Positions 10,921 to 22,689 of a stretch of DNA of 64,000 nt are shown here, in pieces. A model generated the notes under the pieces. The model was given only the letters and a program-made list of their open reading frames with translations, did not search any database and was not told the origin of the DNA. Every line of letters starts with the position of its first letter. Position 1 is the stretch's first letter. The DNA is from Stenopsyche tienmushanensis (lineage: Eukaryota > Arthropoda > Insecta > Trichoptera > Stenopsychidae): assembly GCA_008973525.1 (NCBI GenBank), contig WACJ01000078.1, positions 1 to 64,000 of the forward strand, read 5' to 3'. The position numbers were made by a program, and so were the translations under genes.

Positions 10921-12520
10921 TAAAATATACATTATGATAATAAGGCGCTTCATACCCTCGTTACGGCTCTGATAAAATTATAAAGAATCTCACGGCGTAA
11001 ATATTGTCGCGCAATCTCAAGTGCCATAAATGTTTAGCATTATTAAATGACTCCTCAGATAAGTTTATCAATGTTTCGTCTTAATAAAATACACTGCTAT
11101 ATTCGCATTCTTAAAGCTAATAATCATATCGTTATATCGGAGGGTCTCAAAGGTAAACGGCTCTCTCAGAACCGCGTGGACGCGAATCGGAGGGGAGACG
11201 CCGCAAGGTGGACGAAGATCAGAAAACAAACCCACTTACTATTATTAAAGCGTATAATTAAAACAACATAACTTTTACAAAATCTTTTAATTGCCTCATC
11301 CTGTAGTCCGTGAGACTTGTAAAGTATTGCACGGAATTCAATCACGGTCGATTTTTTACCAATTGAAATTCCGAATCTTCATATGGTACTGTGTAATGAT
11401 TTGACACTTTATCGTAATTTATACACCTGGCTTGATTGATATAAATCACTTCGGCATATTGTAAAGCGAATTGCTGTATATTGCTGCGTTATTTGATATT
11501 TCTTTTATGAATTATGCTTTTAATGAAAGCTATTTATGGGTGGCTAATAAAAAAAAATGTTCGTTTTTCCATTTATCTGTTGTTCTGGTCGACTGGATGG
11601 AATGCTCGGCATCCATTATTATTGCTTTTTGCAAACCGATTTTATTCCATTTTTGACAGTCGATATGGTATCTAAAAATTAATATTGAGATGATCATACA
11701 GAAAAAAATGCATTGTTAGTAAATTGCGTTTAATTGTTGGGCATGTTTTCGCGTCTCGCATGATGATTCCCGAGCACATTCCGCGCTCACAAAACAAGTT
11801 TCGCGAGACTTTGCTCTTATTTTCGTTCACAATTAATCAGAGAATAAAGAGTATTTTTATAACCCAACTTCCTTGCATGCGAAAGTCGAGCTTCAGAAAT
11901 ATAGAATTAGAGCTTCGCAGCTAATACAACCCGGGACAACATACTTTACTTTCTCATTTATCAGCTCATATTCTGTTGTAGCTTCGGATTTAGATCTGGG
12001 CGTGGTCCACCCACATTTATCGCCAATAAAATAATGATTTTAAGAAGACAAAAAACTGGCTTGGCGCCAGTGGCTGTTGTTACGGCACACGTCTTCATAA
12101 AGAGGTAATTACTGTAAAAATAGGCCGAGATCTCTAATCAAAGAACTTGTCAACTGTCGAGACAACCGACATCATCACTGCAGCAGCTTCGAATGCCAAT
12201 TTTACTTTCATCCATCTTTCGCGAAATTGATGTCAACACCACAAAAAATACATTCATTGCAAAGAACTTATGTTGCGGACTCGATTTTAGATCAATGGAT
12301 ATATTGACGATTACTATATTATAAAACGAACGGTCATTATAGATCATTTTCATTATTGAAGTAAATTGGTCAAAAACGTCACGAAAAGTGAAACTCCAAG
12401 TCATTGTTTTCATCGCATATATTAAAAAAAATCATTGCATAAAATCAACTTTTCCTATGTGTAGCATTAGCGAATTATCATCCACATGCAATGGCACTGA
12501 TAATCTGTGTAGATTTAATT
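10921..12520. other. No gene; includes one arm of an inverted repeat
   Basis: 11155-11246 is the second arm of the 9332-9428 repeat. No host gene signal. Confidence 0.5.
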
Positions 12521-12524
12521 CGCC

Positions 12525-12705
12525 AGATTAACAGCGAAATTTTCCGTCTGTCTTTGGGCGCAATGTGTTCGGATCGGATCGGATAACCTTGACTGCGGGA
12601 GGACGTCCTTCTCGCGGCCAGATCTTTACCACATGATTAATATTGAAGTTATCTAAGATGAGAGTGTTTCTATTCGACGCCCGTCCACCTCCATCTGTTA
12701 AACAC
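12525..12705 (+). repeat. Palindrome-bearing dispersed repeat, copy 2
   Basis: Contains GGATAACCTTGACTGCGGGA with the palindrome around GGACGTCC, then CTATTCGACGCCCGTCCACC. Truncated on the right by the hAT element. Confidence 0.7.
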
Positions 12706-12865
12706 TGAAAATATGCCCGAAGTAACATTAAACATCGAGTGTTTCATCATTTAGTCTGGATCTGATTTTGGTAGCCAGGCAACCTGCTGCTTAAAATGCA
12801 CGCTCAGCCTCCACACTCGTTGGAGATATCATCATCAGATATTTAAATGCTAGTTCGAGTTGATG
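12706..12865 (-). pseudogene. hAT transposase C-terminal dimerisation fragment
   Basis: On the - strand: LELAFKYLMMISPTSVEAER then AF, a stop, AAGCLATKIRSRLNDETLD. This matches the hAT dimerisation signature (PTSVPSERVFSAAG..VTKLRSRL.DETL). It shows that the TAGGGAATCC family derives from an autonomous hAT element. Confidence 0.85.
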
Positions 12866-13394
12866 ACGACGTGAGCCCCCATTTTCGTATAACACCATCA
12901 ATGTGACTGATAAAATTCCTATCTGCAGAGACACGGACTAAAACTCGCAAAATTCCCGATTTCCCGACAAATTATTTATTTCCGTCGCTGCAGATGAATA
13001 CTTTTATATAATTCGTAATTGTATTACGGAGGAATACATAAATTCTGAACTTCGTATCTATTATATTTCATATCGATATTCCCATTATCAGAGTCGAGGT
13101 GTAGTAAATACATCACCGGTAGGGAAAAGTTAATATAAGAATTTGAAAAACATATATGTATACATAGATTAGACAGTTATTGCCCCTAGGCATCGCCTAA
13201 GCTCGCCAATTAGTAGTTACGCTACTATTTCCAAGCGTCCAGATTTTGGCAAGAATGTCTCGATTTAGTAGCCTTCAACATGTTGGTGAGGTGTACGATT
13301 TCTGTTAGATAAAAATTTCAATACCGATTTTTTCGGGATTACGTTTATTAATCCCGGGATTCATAAGTACCTAAAACTATTCGGGATTGGATTC
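12706..13394 (+). mobile_element. hAT-derived element, TAGGGAATCC family, copy 2, left end missing
   Basis: Contains the full shared internal block (ATTACGGAGGAATACA, ACATCACCGGTAGGGA) and ends TCGGGATTGGATTC at 13394 without the last four bases. Unlike the other copies it keeps about 190 bp of transposase coding sequence at its left side. Confidence 0.75.
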
Positions 13395-13720
13395 AAAAAT
13401 TCACACGCGGCGTGTGAGCATCCATTTTGCACCCAGTTCCTTGCAATTAAGTTTTTCCGACACATTCCACTTCGTGACATGTTGTCGACTCATCACATCA
13501 CTACCGTAGACTTCCACGAGCTTCTGATGGATAATCGCTACGGTACTGTTCTGGAAAATGATTGCGAGAGTGCGCGACGACCTCTCCATCGGAAGAATTT
13601 ACTGTGACTGAACAAAATGGCCGAAAAACACTTGGGATCGAACAAACTGAGCGTTAGGATCCCTCCTACACGCCAAATGCAATCTTACTTTTTAAATTAC
13701 TCATAGAAGATATGTGAAAC
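13395..13720 (-). pseudogene. Mariner transposase N-terminal fragment
   Basis: On the - strand 13589-13401: STVAIIHQKLVEVYGSDVMS then RQHVTKWN. This is the helix-turn-helix of mariner transposases (AAIHRELVEVYGEDVMSRQQVAKW). Its 5' flank carries ACAAAATGGCCG and the same leader as 6660-6815. Confidence 0.75.
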
Positions 13721-14267
13721 CTCAATTGTCTTTCAGACAGCATTAATTCATTTAATTCCGGCTAAACGAACGAGAATTTAAATATTTCAATAGACGTGCA
13801 AAACAAACCATGCACCTCGAAGGTCACACCGAACCTGATATGATTTATGTTTCTTTTTTTTAGAAATCCGGTTCTTCGGGATAAGGAATCTGGGTCCATC
13901 TAAACCGTAAACAGCCATTTGCATCTCACACATTTAATAAAACGATTATATTTTGTCTATATTTAGTGAACGCAGCGTAAACAAATCTATAATTCCAAAG
14001 CAAATTCAAAAACGTTTGCCTGCGCTATCAACGACGAATTCGTGTGGAGGAAAACAGCAGGTCGTAAAGCACTTATCTGTCTTCTTTCATAAAATACCTA
14101 AAGTCCTTCGTAGTTTAAAAAGTGTGACTAAAATTTAGGTCAAGGAGGAAAATGTTATTTATTATTTGAGATTAATACATCTTAAGTGCATACACTAGCG
14201 ACAATAAGTTTGGAAACGCTTAGTACTTCGTATAGCTCATCATTTATTGAAATTAAAATTATAAACG
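13721..14267. other. No gene recognised
   Basis: AT-rich spacer between two mariner remnants. Confidence 0.5.
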
Positions 14268-14983
14268 AGTGAACTTCAAATATAATCCGGAATTTTGCAT
14301 ACAAATGGAGTATCTTATTTTTCTACATAGTTGCACATTCATTCCTTCGGATGAGAAGCTTCTTGATCCCGTCACTGAAGAAAGAAGACGGCTGCTCAAA
14401 AAAGCAATCTGCGCACATTTTGTTCGACCGCAGCGTTGTCTTGAAATCGTTGCCCTCCTAATACTTAAACATATGGTAGTCACATGTGGCTAAGTCTGGA
14501 CTGTAAGGTGGATGTTTCCAGTTTAATTGGGCGAGTTTATCACGATTACGGATGCTGTATGCGTCATCATGCAGCAGAAATACAACCCGGTTTCCTCCAC
14601 TCCATACTCGATTTCTTGTTTTCTGGGTGATCTTTAGTGCCTTGCTGAGCAGACGTGAAAACCACCTTGCCGATAAGTTTATGTATCCAAGATGTTTCGA
14701 TACAACGGTATGGATACGTCCAACGCTAATATTTATCACTGACGCAATCTCGACTATCGTAATGCGGCCATCGCCCTTTACGAGAAAATGAATAATTACG
14801 CGTTGCGCAACAGAAGATGCTACTTCTCGCTCACGCATGGCTGCACTGCACGTATATGTTAGGGCTGTGTCTATAGATATCCCCTCTCCGATCTCCTAAA
14901 CACTGATTCATTCACGCACTGTGCTGTTTATATCAGTCTTTGATTAAAAAAAACAAAATTCCGGGTTATATTTGAAAGTCACT
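14268..14983 (-). mobile_element. Internally deleted mariner with both terminal repeats
   Basis: The left end AGTGAACTTCAAATATAATC continues CCGGAATTTTG. The right end, in reverse complement, reads AGTGACTTTCAAATATAACC then CGGAATTTTG: inverted repeats of about 30 bp with three differences. At about 716 bp it is roughly half a full mariner. On the - strand 14838-14458 gives VNISVGRIHTVVSKHLGYINLS-like sequence (VINISVGRIHTVVSKHLGYI) and HPPYSPDLATCDYHMF, the catalytic region with SPDL..CDY. Another frame has the C terminus. Stops and deletions make it dead. Confidence 0.85.
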
Positions 14984-15214
14984 AATTTTCACATTTTTGC
15001 TTGATTGTTTGAGTACAATTTCGTCCTAACATTTGTTGATGTATTGATCTTTTTTATATTATTAAATGGAAGTTATTTTCGACATCCAAAGTTGATTTTG
15101 GGCGGACCGGTATTTTTCTGCCCTTCAAAGTCCCAGTGTCCTAGTGTTTTCCATTGATATAATGCACTGCTTTGATGAAAATCAAATCAAACAAAAGCAC
15201 TTGTTCGTCACAAA

Positions 15215-15724
15215 TAGGGAACCCAATCCCGGGATTAGTAAACGTAATCCCGAAAAATTCGGGATTGAAATTTTTATCTAACAGAAATCGTACACCTCAC
15301 CAGCATTTGAATGCTGTTGAAGGCTACTAAATCGAGACATTCTCGCCAAAATCTGGACGCTTGGAAACAGTGGCGTAACTACTAATTGGCGATGCCTAAA
15401 GGCAGTGATTGTTTAATCTATGTATACAAATATATACAGTACATATATGTTTTTCAGATTGTTATATTAACTTTTCCCTACCGGTGATGTATTTACTACA
15501 CCTCGACTCTAATAATGGGAAAATCGATATGAAATATAATAGATACGGGATTCAGATTGTTTGTATTCCTCCGTAATATAATTACGAATTACATAAAAGT
15601 ATTATAGTATATAGGTATTTATCTGCAACGACGGAAATAAATAATTTGTCGGGATCGTGCATTTTCAGCAGCAAGTTGCCCGAAATCCCGGGATCGAAAT
15701 TTTGGCTCGGGATTGGATACCCTA
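15215..15724 (-). mobile_element. hAT-derived element, TAGGGAATCC family, copy 3
   Basis: Ends TAGGGAACCCAATCCCGGG and CTCGGGATTGGATACCCTA. The flanks GTCACAAA (15207-15214) and GTCACAAG (15725-15732) are an 8-bp duplication with one mismatch. It is oriented opposite to copies 1, 2 and 4. Near 15655-15680 CGTGCATTTTCAGCAGCAAG encodes RAFSAA, a scrap of the hAT signature seen in copy 2. Confidence 0.88.
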
Positions 15725-17685
15725 GTCACAAGCATTGACCCTTGATGTGGAAGTTGTTGGCTGACCAATAACATTTTTAGAACATCAAAACATCATTCAA
15801 GATTTTAGATATCAATAGGGATTCTTCAAAAGGATATAATTTGCTTTTGGAGGTATTAATAAAATTCTATCTTATTTTAAAAATTAATAACACAAACCGT
15901 ATAGGAGATATAATTTTAATATTTTTCCATGCTATAAAGAGGCATTTAAAGTTGTTTTTTATTATGTTTTAAAAATTATATCAACAACCCTTGTTCACTG
16001 ATATTTTCGAGTTCATGTTCACTAATTTGCTCCGAGTCCGTAGTCTGTAAGACTAATGATTAGTGATGTAGAGTAAAGGTGGCCTCCGTTCTGGTCAAAT
16101 AATCTAATCGAATTTTGAAGCTTTTGAAACTTTACTGTGTCTGCCAAATACCTAAATATTTGCTCATAAATAGAATGTAAATCTTATTATTAAGCAACGA
16201 GTTTAAGAATTGATCGCTCATCAAACATTTTTAGATTTCCTTTTAGATCGTCATCAGCAATATTGCAAAAGCAAATAGCATAACAAATATGACAAAAGGT
16301 CGTTGACAAAAAAATGATATTCAATGAAGTGCAATTTGCAGTAGCAATTTTCGACTCGATCGTACAATGTCGTGTAAGGTGGACAATTAGCAGCCTCTTT
16401 CTAATGGAACTTCATCATTCAATGTTGGGACGCTTTGAATTTTTTTTTTCCTCGTGCAGTTCCAAGAAAAAAATGTGTGTTGTAAACATTCGTTATCTAC
16501 GTCAAGGCTTCTTTCTTTCCTTCACCTCAAGCTGAACGATAAGAGCTGGCTCTGGATTGAGGTTATCTTCGGCTGCGAGTTGAATGAATCATCTGGTCTG
16601 GTAGAGAAAGGGAGTCTGCATGCAGCATTTCACCTCCCAGCATCAAGAGCAGACGATCTTGTCTCGCCCACAAGGCTGCCGCTGCAAGGAGAACCACCTT
16701 CCGTAGCTTTCTCGTTGCACATCTCGCCGACCATAACTGGACGTCTATCCGTCGGTTCATCATATCAATTGGATTGCCTTTTATGTGCTTAAATAATCTA
16801 TCATATATTGCATGTTTGTCTCATCCACTCAATAGATAATTTAGTGTACATAACGATTGTGCCAAAAACTTGCCTCGACATTCCTCTTCAGCATACTAAA
16901 CTTGTTTTGCTGCAAATTCATATCGTTTACGATCATACCTGTCAATGGCTAATCGTTATCATATATTTTCCATTAATTGGAGCAATATTGTTTCAAATAA
17001 TTCTGCGATATGATTGCAAGTTGATTTGTAAACACTTGCCGGAAATGCATGTATATCACATGATACCAATGATGTTTCCAATTAATCTGATTTTTTTGAG
17101 TGTATTATGAAGGTTGCTGCATCATAACACCACCACTAAACATATAAACATTCGCACTTACGACGGTAAATCTGACCATTTTAGCATCAACGTAGAATGC
17201 AAGATATACAATAACATAGGTTTATTATTTTAAAAAAAAAACGATATAAGTCATCAAAATGTCCTTCTTTTGCATATACACTCAGCGGCACGGAATGTGG
17301 CCCAAACATAAACACAGCGATATGAAGCAACTGTTTCATTCAGGTGATAATTGACAGTATTTCGTTTAAATTTTACACATAGGCAGTATTCCTTATTGAA
17401 CAAAGCTGAACTCAGCGTTAGGTGGCTGCTACCCAAACTGTAGACTGTAAACAGACTGATCTCTACACAAGAAAACCTGGAAATGATGGTATAAAATGCA
17501 CATCGGCTCGTGATGATCGGTTTATCATCTTGGAAATCCTGCAAAATTCCTCACCACTGTTGAGATAAATCAGCATCACCAATCGATAAGAGGTGTCAAT
17601 GTGAATGAGTAGACAATAAGACGAAGGATGAAAGAAGTCGGTATTCTCAAAACGCAGTGGTCAGCCCAAAGAACCCAATGGAGCA
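15725..17685. other. No gene recognised
   Basis: AT-rich; open frames at 16314-17110 show no family features. Confidence 0.5.
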
Positions 17686-17689
17686 TGTT

Positions 17690-17850
17690 TGGGTCATGCT
17701 CGAGAGACGCATTATCTTTTGAATAGTGAGTTCATTTAAAAATGACTTAAACATTTGCTAACAGCTGCTACATTTGTATGCCTGCCACGTATCGTCCATA
17801 CAAATCCACTTATCTCTCAGAACCGCGCAGCGTCTATAAAGCTTGTATAT
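17690..17850 (-). repeat. Diverged inverse copy of 23790-23900
   Basis: CCATACAAATCCACTTATCT and AAGCTTGTAT are the complement of GATAAGTGGATTTGTACGG and ATATAAGCTT near 23795-23865. No coding signal. Confidence 0.5.
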
Positions 17851-18515
17851 CAACAAATAATCACCGTCGATGGGGCACAATATTCGTTCATTTCTTCGCA
17901 TAAACATAAATAATACACTTGAAATCGATTCATTTGGGTTTGCACTCTACGAGCTGAGCGTGCAAGAATGAATTCGATCGCAAATACGCGACTGTACTTA
18001 TTCAAAGGATTAAAATCACTGTTGTTGCAGCCTGGTACGAAATTTCTCATGTTAAAAACACAATTCACATCTTTTCAACTCCAATACAAACCCACAACAT
18101 GATATTTCTACTTCTTTTTTTTATTGTAGGCACTGAGACGTCTGTGAGACTAATGATTAGTAACCTACAGCTAAAAGCATTTAAAATTGAGTCAGTGCAT
18201 TTTTATGACTACTCAACGCTCTGAGCTATTAGCACCCATCATACAAACATGGGTGTTTTGCTCATCAACAGAAAATCGTAAATGTCTGCTCAATCGAAAA
18301 AATAGTGTTCATCAAAGGGTATTTAAATCATATTTTTTTCGACTTTGGATTTTGTTCAATTCGGACCTTCATTTTCCATTTATTGCGTCTCGCTGCCATT
18401 GAAGTGATTAATAGTACGATATAAACGTATTTCGTTCAAGTTCAGATATTCAAGCTCGCAAATAATAGTCGATTGGGGCTTGATACGCGCTTATTATTTG
18501 GAAATAAACGCAGTA
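17851..18515. other. No gene recognised
   Basis: Only short open frames without family signal. Confidence 0.5.
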
Positions 18516-18519
18516 GTAC

Positions 18520-18809
18520 TGTTACGTGGTTTATTGCTTCAAAGCACGTGTAGTGTGGGCTGAAAGGCTATGATCCAAAAGCATACGCGCGCTTGCTCGC
18601 GCCTTGTCGCTTCACTCAATATGCGTCAGTTTGATGAACTAGCTAAACGTCTCGCAAAACAAATTCCGCACACAAACGATGCTTGTGATGATTCGAAAAC
18701 CTTCACAGATGTGTGCATAATAACTCGCCAAAGTTTCATCGCAATCGGATAAATGCTATAAGAGCGTATATAATACATACAAACGACAAACATTAATTTT
18801 TATGTATGA
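18520..18809 (-). mobile_element. Non-autonomous Helitron fragment
   Basis: Matches 985-1276 (TTTATTGCTTCAAAGCACG, GTCTCGCAAAACAAATTCCG, TTCATCGCAATCGGAT) and ends in a 5' terminus of the TCATACATAAAAATTAATG type. The CTAG end is missing. Confidence 0.65.
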
Positions 18810-20570
18810 GCTTGAATTTCTACTTTATTAGGGGGTAGAAGATCTTCAATTTTATAGCTCTATATCATAAATATTGCGCATTTTGTCTGCAAATTCGCCT
18901 CAATGTAATAAATAATATTTATATTTAGCAGTACATTGTTCAATAGACAAACATGAATAATTCATTATAAGCAGAAAATGTAAATTAGGTAAACGACGAC
19001 TCATGAATATTTCAACGTATGTTTTTTTTATTTATGATCTAGATTTTGATGATATCTGGAGATGCATGTATATTTAAATACTATTCGATGTTCAAGAATA
19101 GAAGCATTATAATAAATTATATTGTGTTTTTATCATGCTGTTATATAAATTCGCCATACTATATTTTGCTTCGGTGTATCCAATTTAAAAAGAACCATTC
19201 CGTTTTTTAACGGGTTTCACAACAAAAAAGCTTCATGAATTTCTTGCGAAAATCGCCCGGACCGAATGTGTTAATTTTATATCATATATATGTTTTGCTA
19301 GAAATAATGCGTCGAGTGCAAAGCTGGCACAATGCTCGATTTTAAAAAAGTTTTCAAATTCATCAACATGCGCCACAAAAAGAAAAACAACCAGAGAAGC
19401 AACGCCGTATGCCACGCGTTTTCTTAAATTTCAATAAATAAGCGCATTGTTCCCAGCAGGAATTTTCAAAAACATATTTCATGTCGAGGAATACAATCGC
19501 AAATATTCGATTTGTATTTGTAAAATAAACGGGCAATTACTAAAGATCCGCAAAATCGCTTGTAATACGTAACATCATGAAGCGCTTTCTCCCGGCTCAA
19601 TGGCCCCAATTATTTAATTTTCCACATTAAATGTATCGAAATATTATTATATATCATATGAATACAGACAGTCAGTCTCCAAATTTTGATTACAGTAAAC
19701 CCTTCTATAGAGGCAGCACTGTACAAAATATTATATAAAATTAGGCACCCATACAAAATTTGTACGTGTTTAGTTTGTTAACAAGTGCAAGCGACTAACA
19801 CGCGCTAAGGGGGCTTTGACCTAACTTATTTTATCCGTCACATGTGCGTGCATACTCTCTCAGGGTGGATTGACTCATCAAAGGATAATAAGCACAAAGA
19901 CAAGCGGGTGAGTTGTTATAAAGTGGGTTGCATCTGTAACGTGGAAGAAAATCCTGGGAAAATTACAAGCTTATGAGTTTCGGATTAATTCGGTTAAGGA
20001 GTAATGATACTCGGATGATGACGCCACTCCTGACCTTCCATAAGGTGTCATCACATCGGTGGCGAATTATCAAAACAGCAGCAGACTGTCGACCAGATTT
20101 TGCGACGCAATAGAAGACACTAGGTCGAGAAAAATACCACCTAGTACGAGTACGAAAGAGTGGTCTGAAACTTTTCGGACAACCGGGTTGACTATCAGAC
20201 CCCGATGGAGAAGGAACTCCTCGGACGAATGAAATCATAAACGTGTTCCGTCGTTCATTGCAGCCAACTCGTGGGTCGGGACAATTGCTACATGCATTGC
20301 GCCGAAATGCTATCAACAGCACGCGACCTTCAAGTAGCAGCAACGTAGATAGCCGCCCTCTACGTTAGTAGAGCGTCATACGTCACATATCCAAGAAAAG
20401 TGATGTGCGTTTTGTGGAATTTTAAATCAATTGCTCGATGAAATCCATCCAGAACATTATTTCGCCACGATAACGGGAGACTCCATAAAGCAAAAAATAC
20501 CATTAAAAAAATTAGAATTTTTGAATGGGAATTACTATTGCTTCTGTAGCGCGGGCGATTTAACAACGCC
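18810..20570. other. No gene recognised
   Basis: The less AT-rich 19960-20345 has open frames on both strands (126 codons on -), but I find no domain. Confidence 0.5.
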
Positions 20571-20639
20571 ATCTCTTGTGGCCCTGCGGAGACATTGCAC
20601 CTGCTTACCGACCGATCGCTTCTTGCGCGTGCACCGTTG

Positions 20640-21340
20640 CCGGTTGGATAGTGACGCGCAGGAAGCGGGAGTCGGGAGAGTCGCCGGTTAGCCTTGGCTG
20701 CGGGAGGTCGTCCCTCCTGCAGCCAGATCTCTATGTCGTGTGGAATAAGTACTTATTTAGAGAAGAGAGTCTTTCCATTCGACGCCCTTAGTATTCTCAT
20801 CCATTCGTCCAGCAAAATCACAGTTAGGGAATCCAATCCTTAGCCAAAATTTCAATCCCGGGATTTCGGGATTGCATTAATTATATTACGGAGGAATACA
20901 AAAATTCTGAACCCCGTATCTATTATATTTCATATCGATATTCCTATGATCAGAGTCGAGGTGTAGTAAATACATCACCGGTAGGGAAAAGTTAATATAA
21001 GAATTTGAAAAACATATATGTACTGAATATATGTATACATAGATTAGACAATTATTGCCCCTAGACATCGCCTAAGCTCGCCAATTAGTAGTTACGCCAC
21101 TGTTTCCAAGCGTCCAGATTTCGGCGGAAATGTCTCAATTTAGTAGCCTTCATCGTGCTGGTGAGGTGTACGATTTTTGTCAGATAAAAATTTCAATCCC
21201 GAAATTTTCGGCATTACGTTTACTAATTCCGGGATTCATGAGCACCTAAAACTGTCCGGGATCCCGGAATTGGATTCTCTAATCACACCCCGATAGAAGA
21301 ACGGACCTGTGCGGCAGCGCGGGCATAAAAATAGACAAAT
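20640..21340 (+). repeat. Palindrome-bearing dispersed repeat, copy 3, split by a hAT-derived element
   Basis: Left half 20640-20824 and right half 21282-21340 align to the uninterrupted copy 1 (about 1-150). Between them lies the 457-bp insertion 20825-21281. The palindrome is at 20696-20724. Confidence 0.78.
20825..21281 (+). mobile_element. hAT-derived element, TAGGGAATCC family, copy 4
   Basis: Ends TAGGGAATCCAATCC and CCGGAATTGGATTCTCTA. The flanks ATCACAGT (20817-20824) and ATCACACC (21282-21289) match at six of eight. Copy 1 of the host repeat shows the empty site. Confidence 0.85.
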
Positions 21341-22520
21341 ATGTAAAAGCAACCCAACTGCGAGACTTTATGATGACGAACCGCTGCCTCAAATATTGCC
21401 AAAACAAGCTCTATAACAGCTCACCGACGCTTATCTCTCGCTGTCGATGGTGTTGAATCGAACACAATACATCCCCTTTCCTCCTTGCGGGATTCTACAC
21501 TTGGAAAGAAAAGGATCCTCTTTCAGGATGCGCATACGCCTTCGACGAACCATAATTGGATGCGCATTTATTTTTTACGTCAGTGAATTCGGTGCTTAGT
21601 CTGGCAAGACCACGTGATCTACAAACGCATTCATTCATGTGTGTTTATCGATGTTTTCTACGTAGATACGTATTATCTACGTCTTTCAAATAAATAATCG
21701 ATTTGATTCAACGTGAATGAAAGGCAATCTGCCATTTGTACACTTTTCCCCGAGAATCAAATGTGAGAAGTAGCACGTAGCTCGTTGCACTGCTCGTAAA
21801 CAACGTCCCGATGTAAAAACAGGATGTTTTACAAATCGCAATTAATTCTCCGGCATTTGATATCCTTTATCGGGTTGCAGGACTCGAAACGAACACAATT
21901 GTACAACTGTAATTGCCATGTAACAAAATGTTCATATGATTTTATCTCGATTAAATAAGCTGACCTATTGGAGGTCATCGTTTTTTCCCCCCAGACTATT
22001 ATGTAAAACGATCTTGTTTGTGCACATTATGCTTCAGTTTGTTACTTATTGACATAACATTTTATTGCGCTGATGTATCAATTCATTATCGATGACCCTT
22101 TTAATTGAAAATATTGCTATATTTAGATGGAAATATTATATTTTGCTTATCTCTACTAACAATAAAATGATTCATTGTCTTCGATGGTCTATGCATCATG
22201 CAGTCACATGATTGCTCAATCGCTTCTGCTACGATTTTCTTGCTTCGTTTCCTTGTAATCTCGCCGATGATAATTTTTGGCACCTTTTGAATGAGTTTCG
22301 GTCTTTTCAAAAACAACCAGAAGACGTTGTTTATCCGTATTATTTAATACTTCAATAAAAAAATAATATTTGATGATTGGTGTTCAACGTTTACGTACGT
22401 GTTTTGCACGCCAAATTGCGCCGCAGTGTGCAAACATTGCACTTATGCTAATATGCTCTTTTGTATGACACACTTATTTTTCTATGCAAATGTTCATTGT
22501 TTTTCGTGTGTTGAAAATTT
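21341..22520. other. No gene recognised
   Basis: Short open frames only; no repeat family recognised. Confidence 0.5.
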
Positions 22521-22526
22521 AAAAAT

Positions 22527-22620
22527 ACAGTAAACTCTCGATTATCCGGGGGATTGCCGGGGAGAACAAACTGGAAAACACTGATAGTCCGAATCATCAA
22601 ATATCTACTTGGTTTGGATT
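22527..22620 (+). repeat. pogo-like terminal sequence
   Basis: ACAGTAAACTCTCGATTATC followed by CGGG resembles the CAGTAAA.CTCGATTATCCG ends of pogo/Tigger DNA transposons. The opposite end and a transposase were not found. Confidence 0.45.
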
Positions 22621-22689
22621 ATAATATCATATTTACAATACAAAATTTTATTTCATTTATTTTAATACGCTCATAGTTAACCTGTATGT

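Noticed and set aside
19963..20343. 126-codon - strand open frame as a gene
   Set aside because: No recognisable domain; the opposite strand is equally open. Probably an old repeat.
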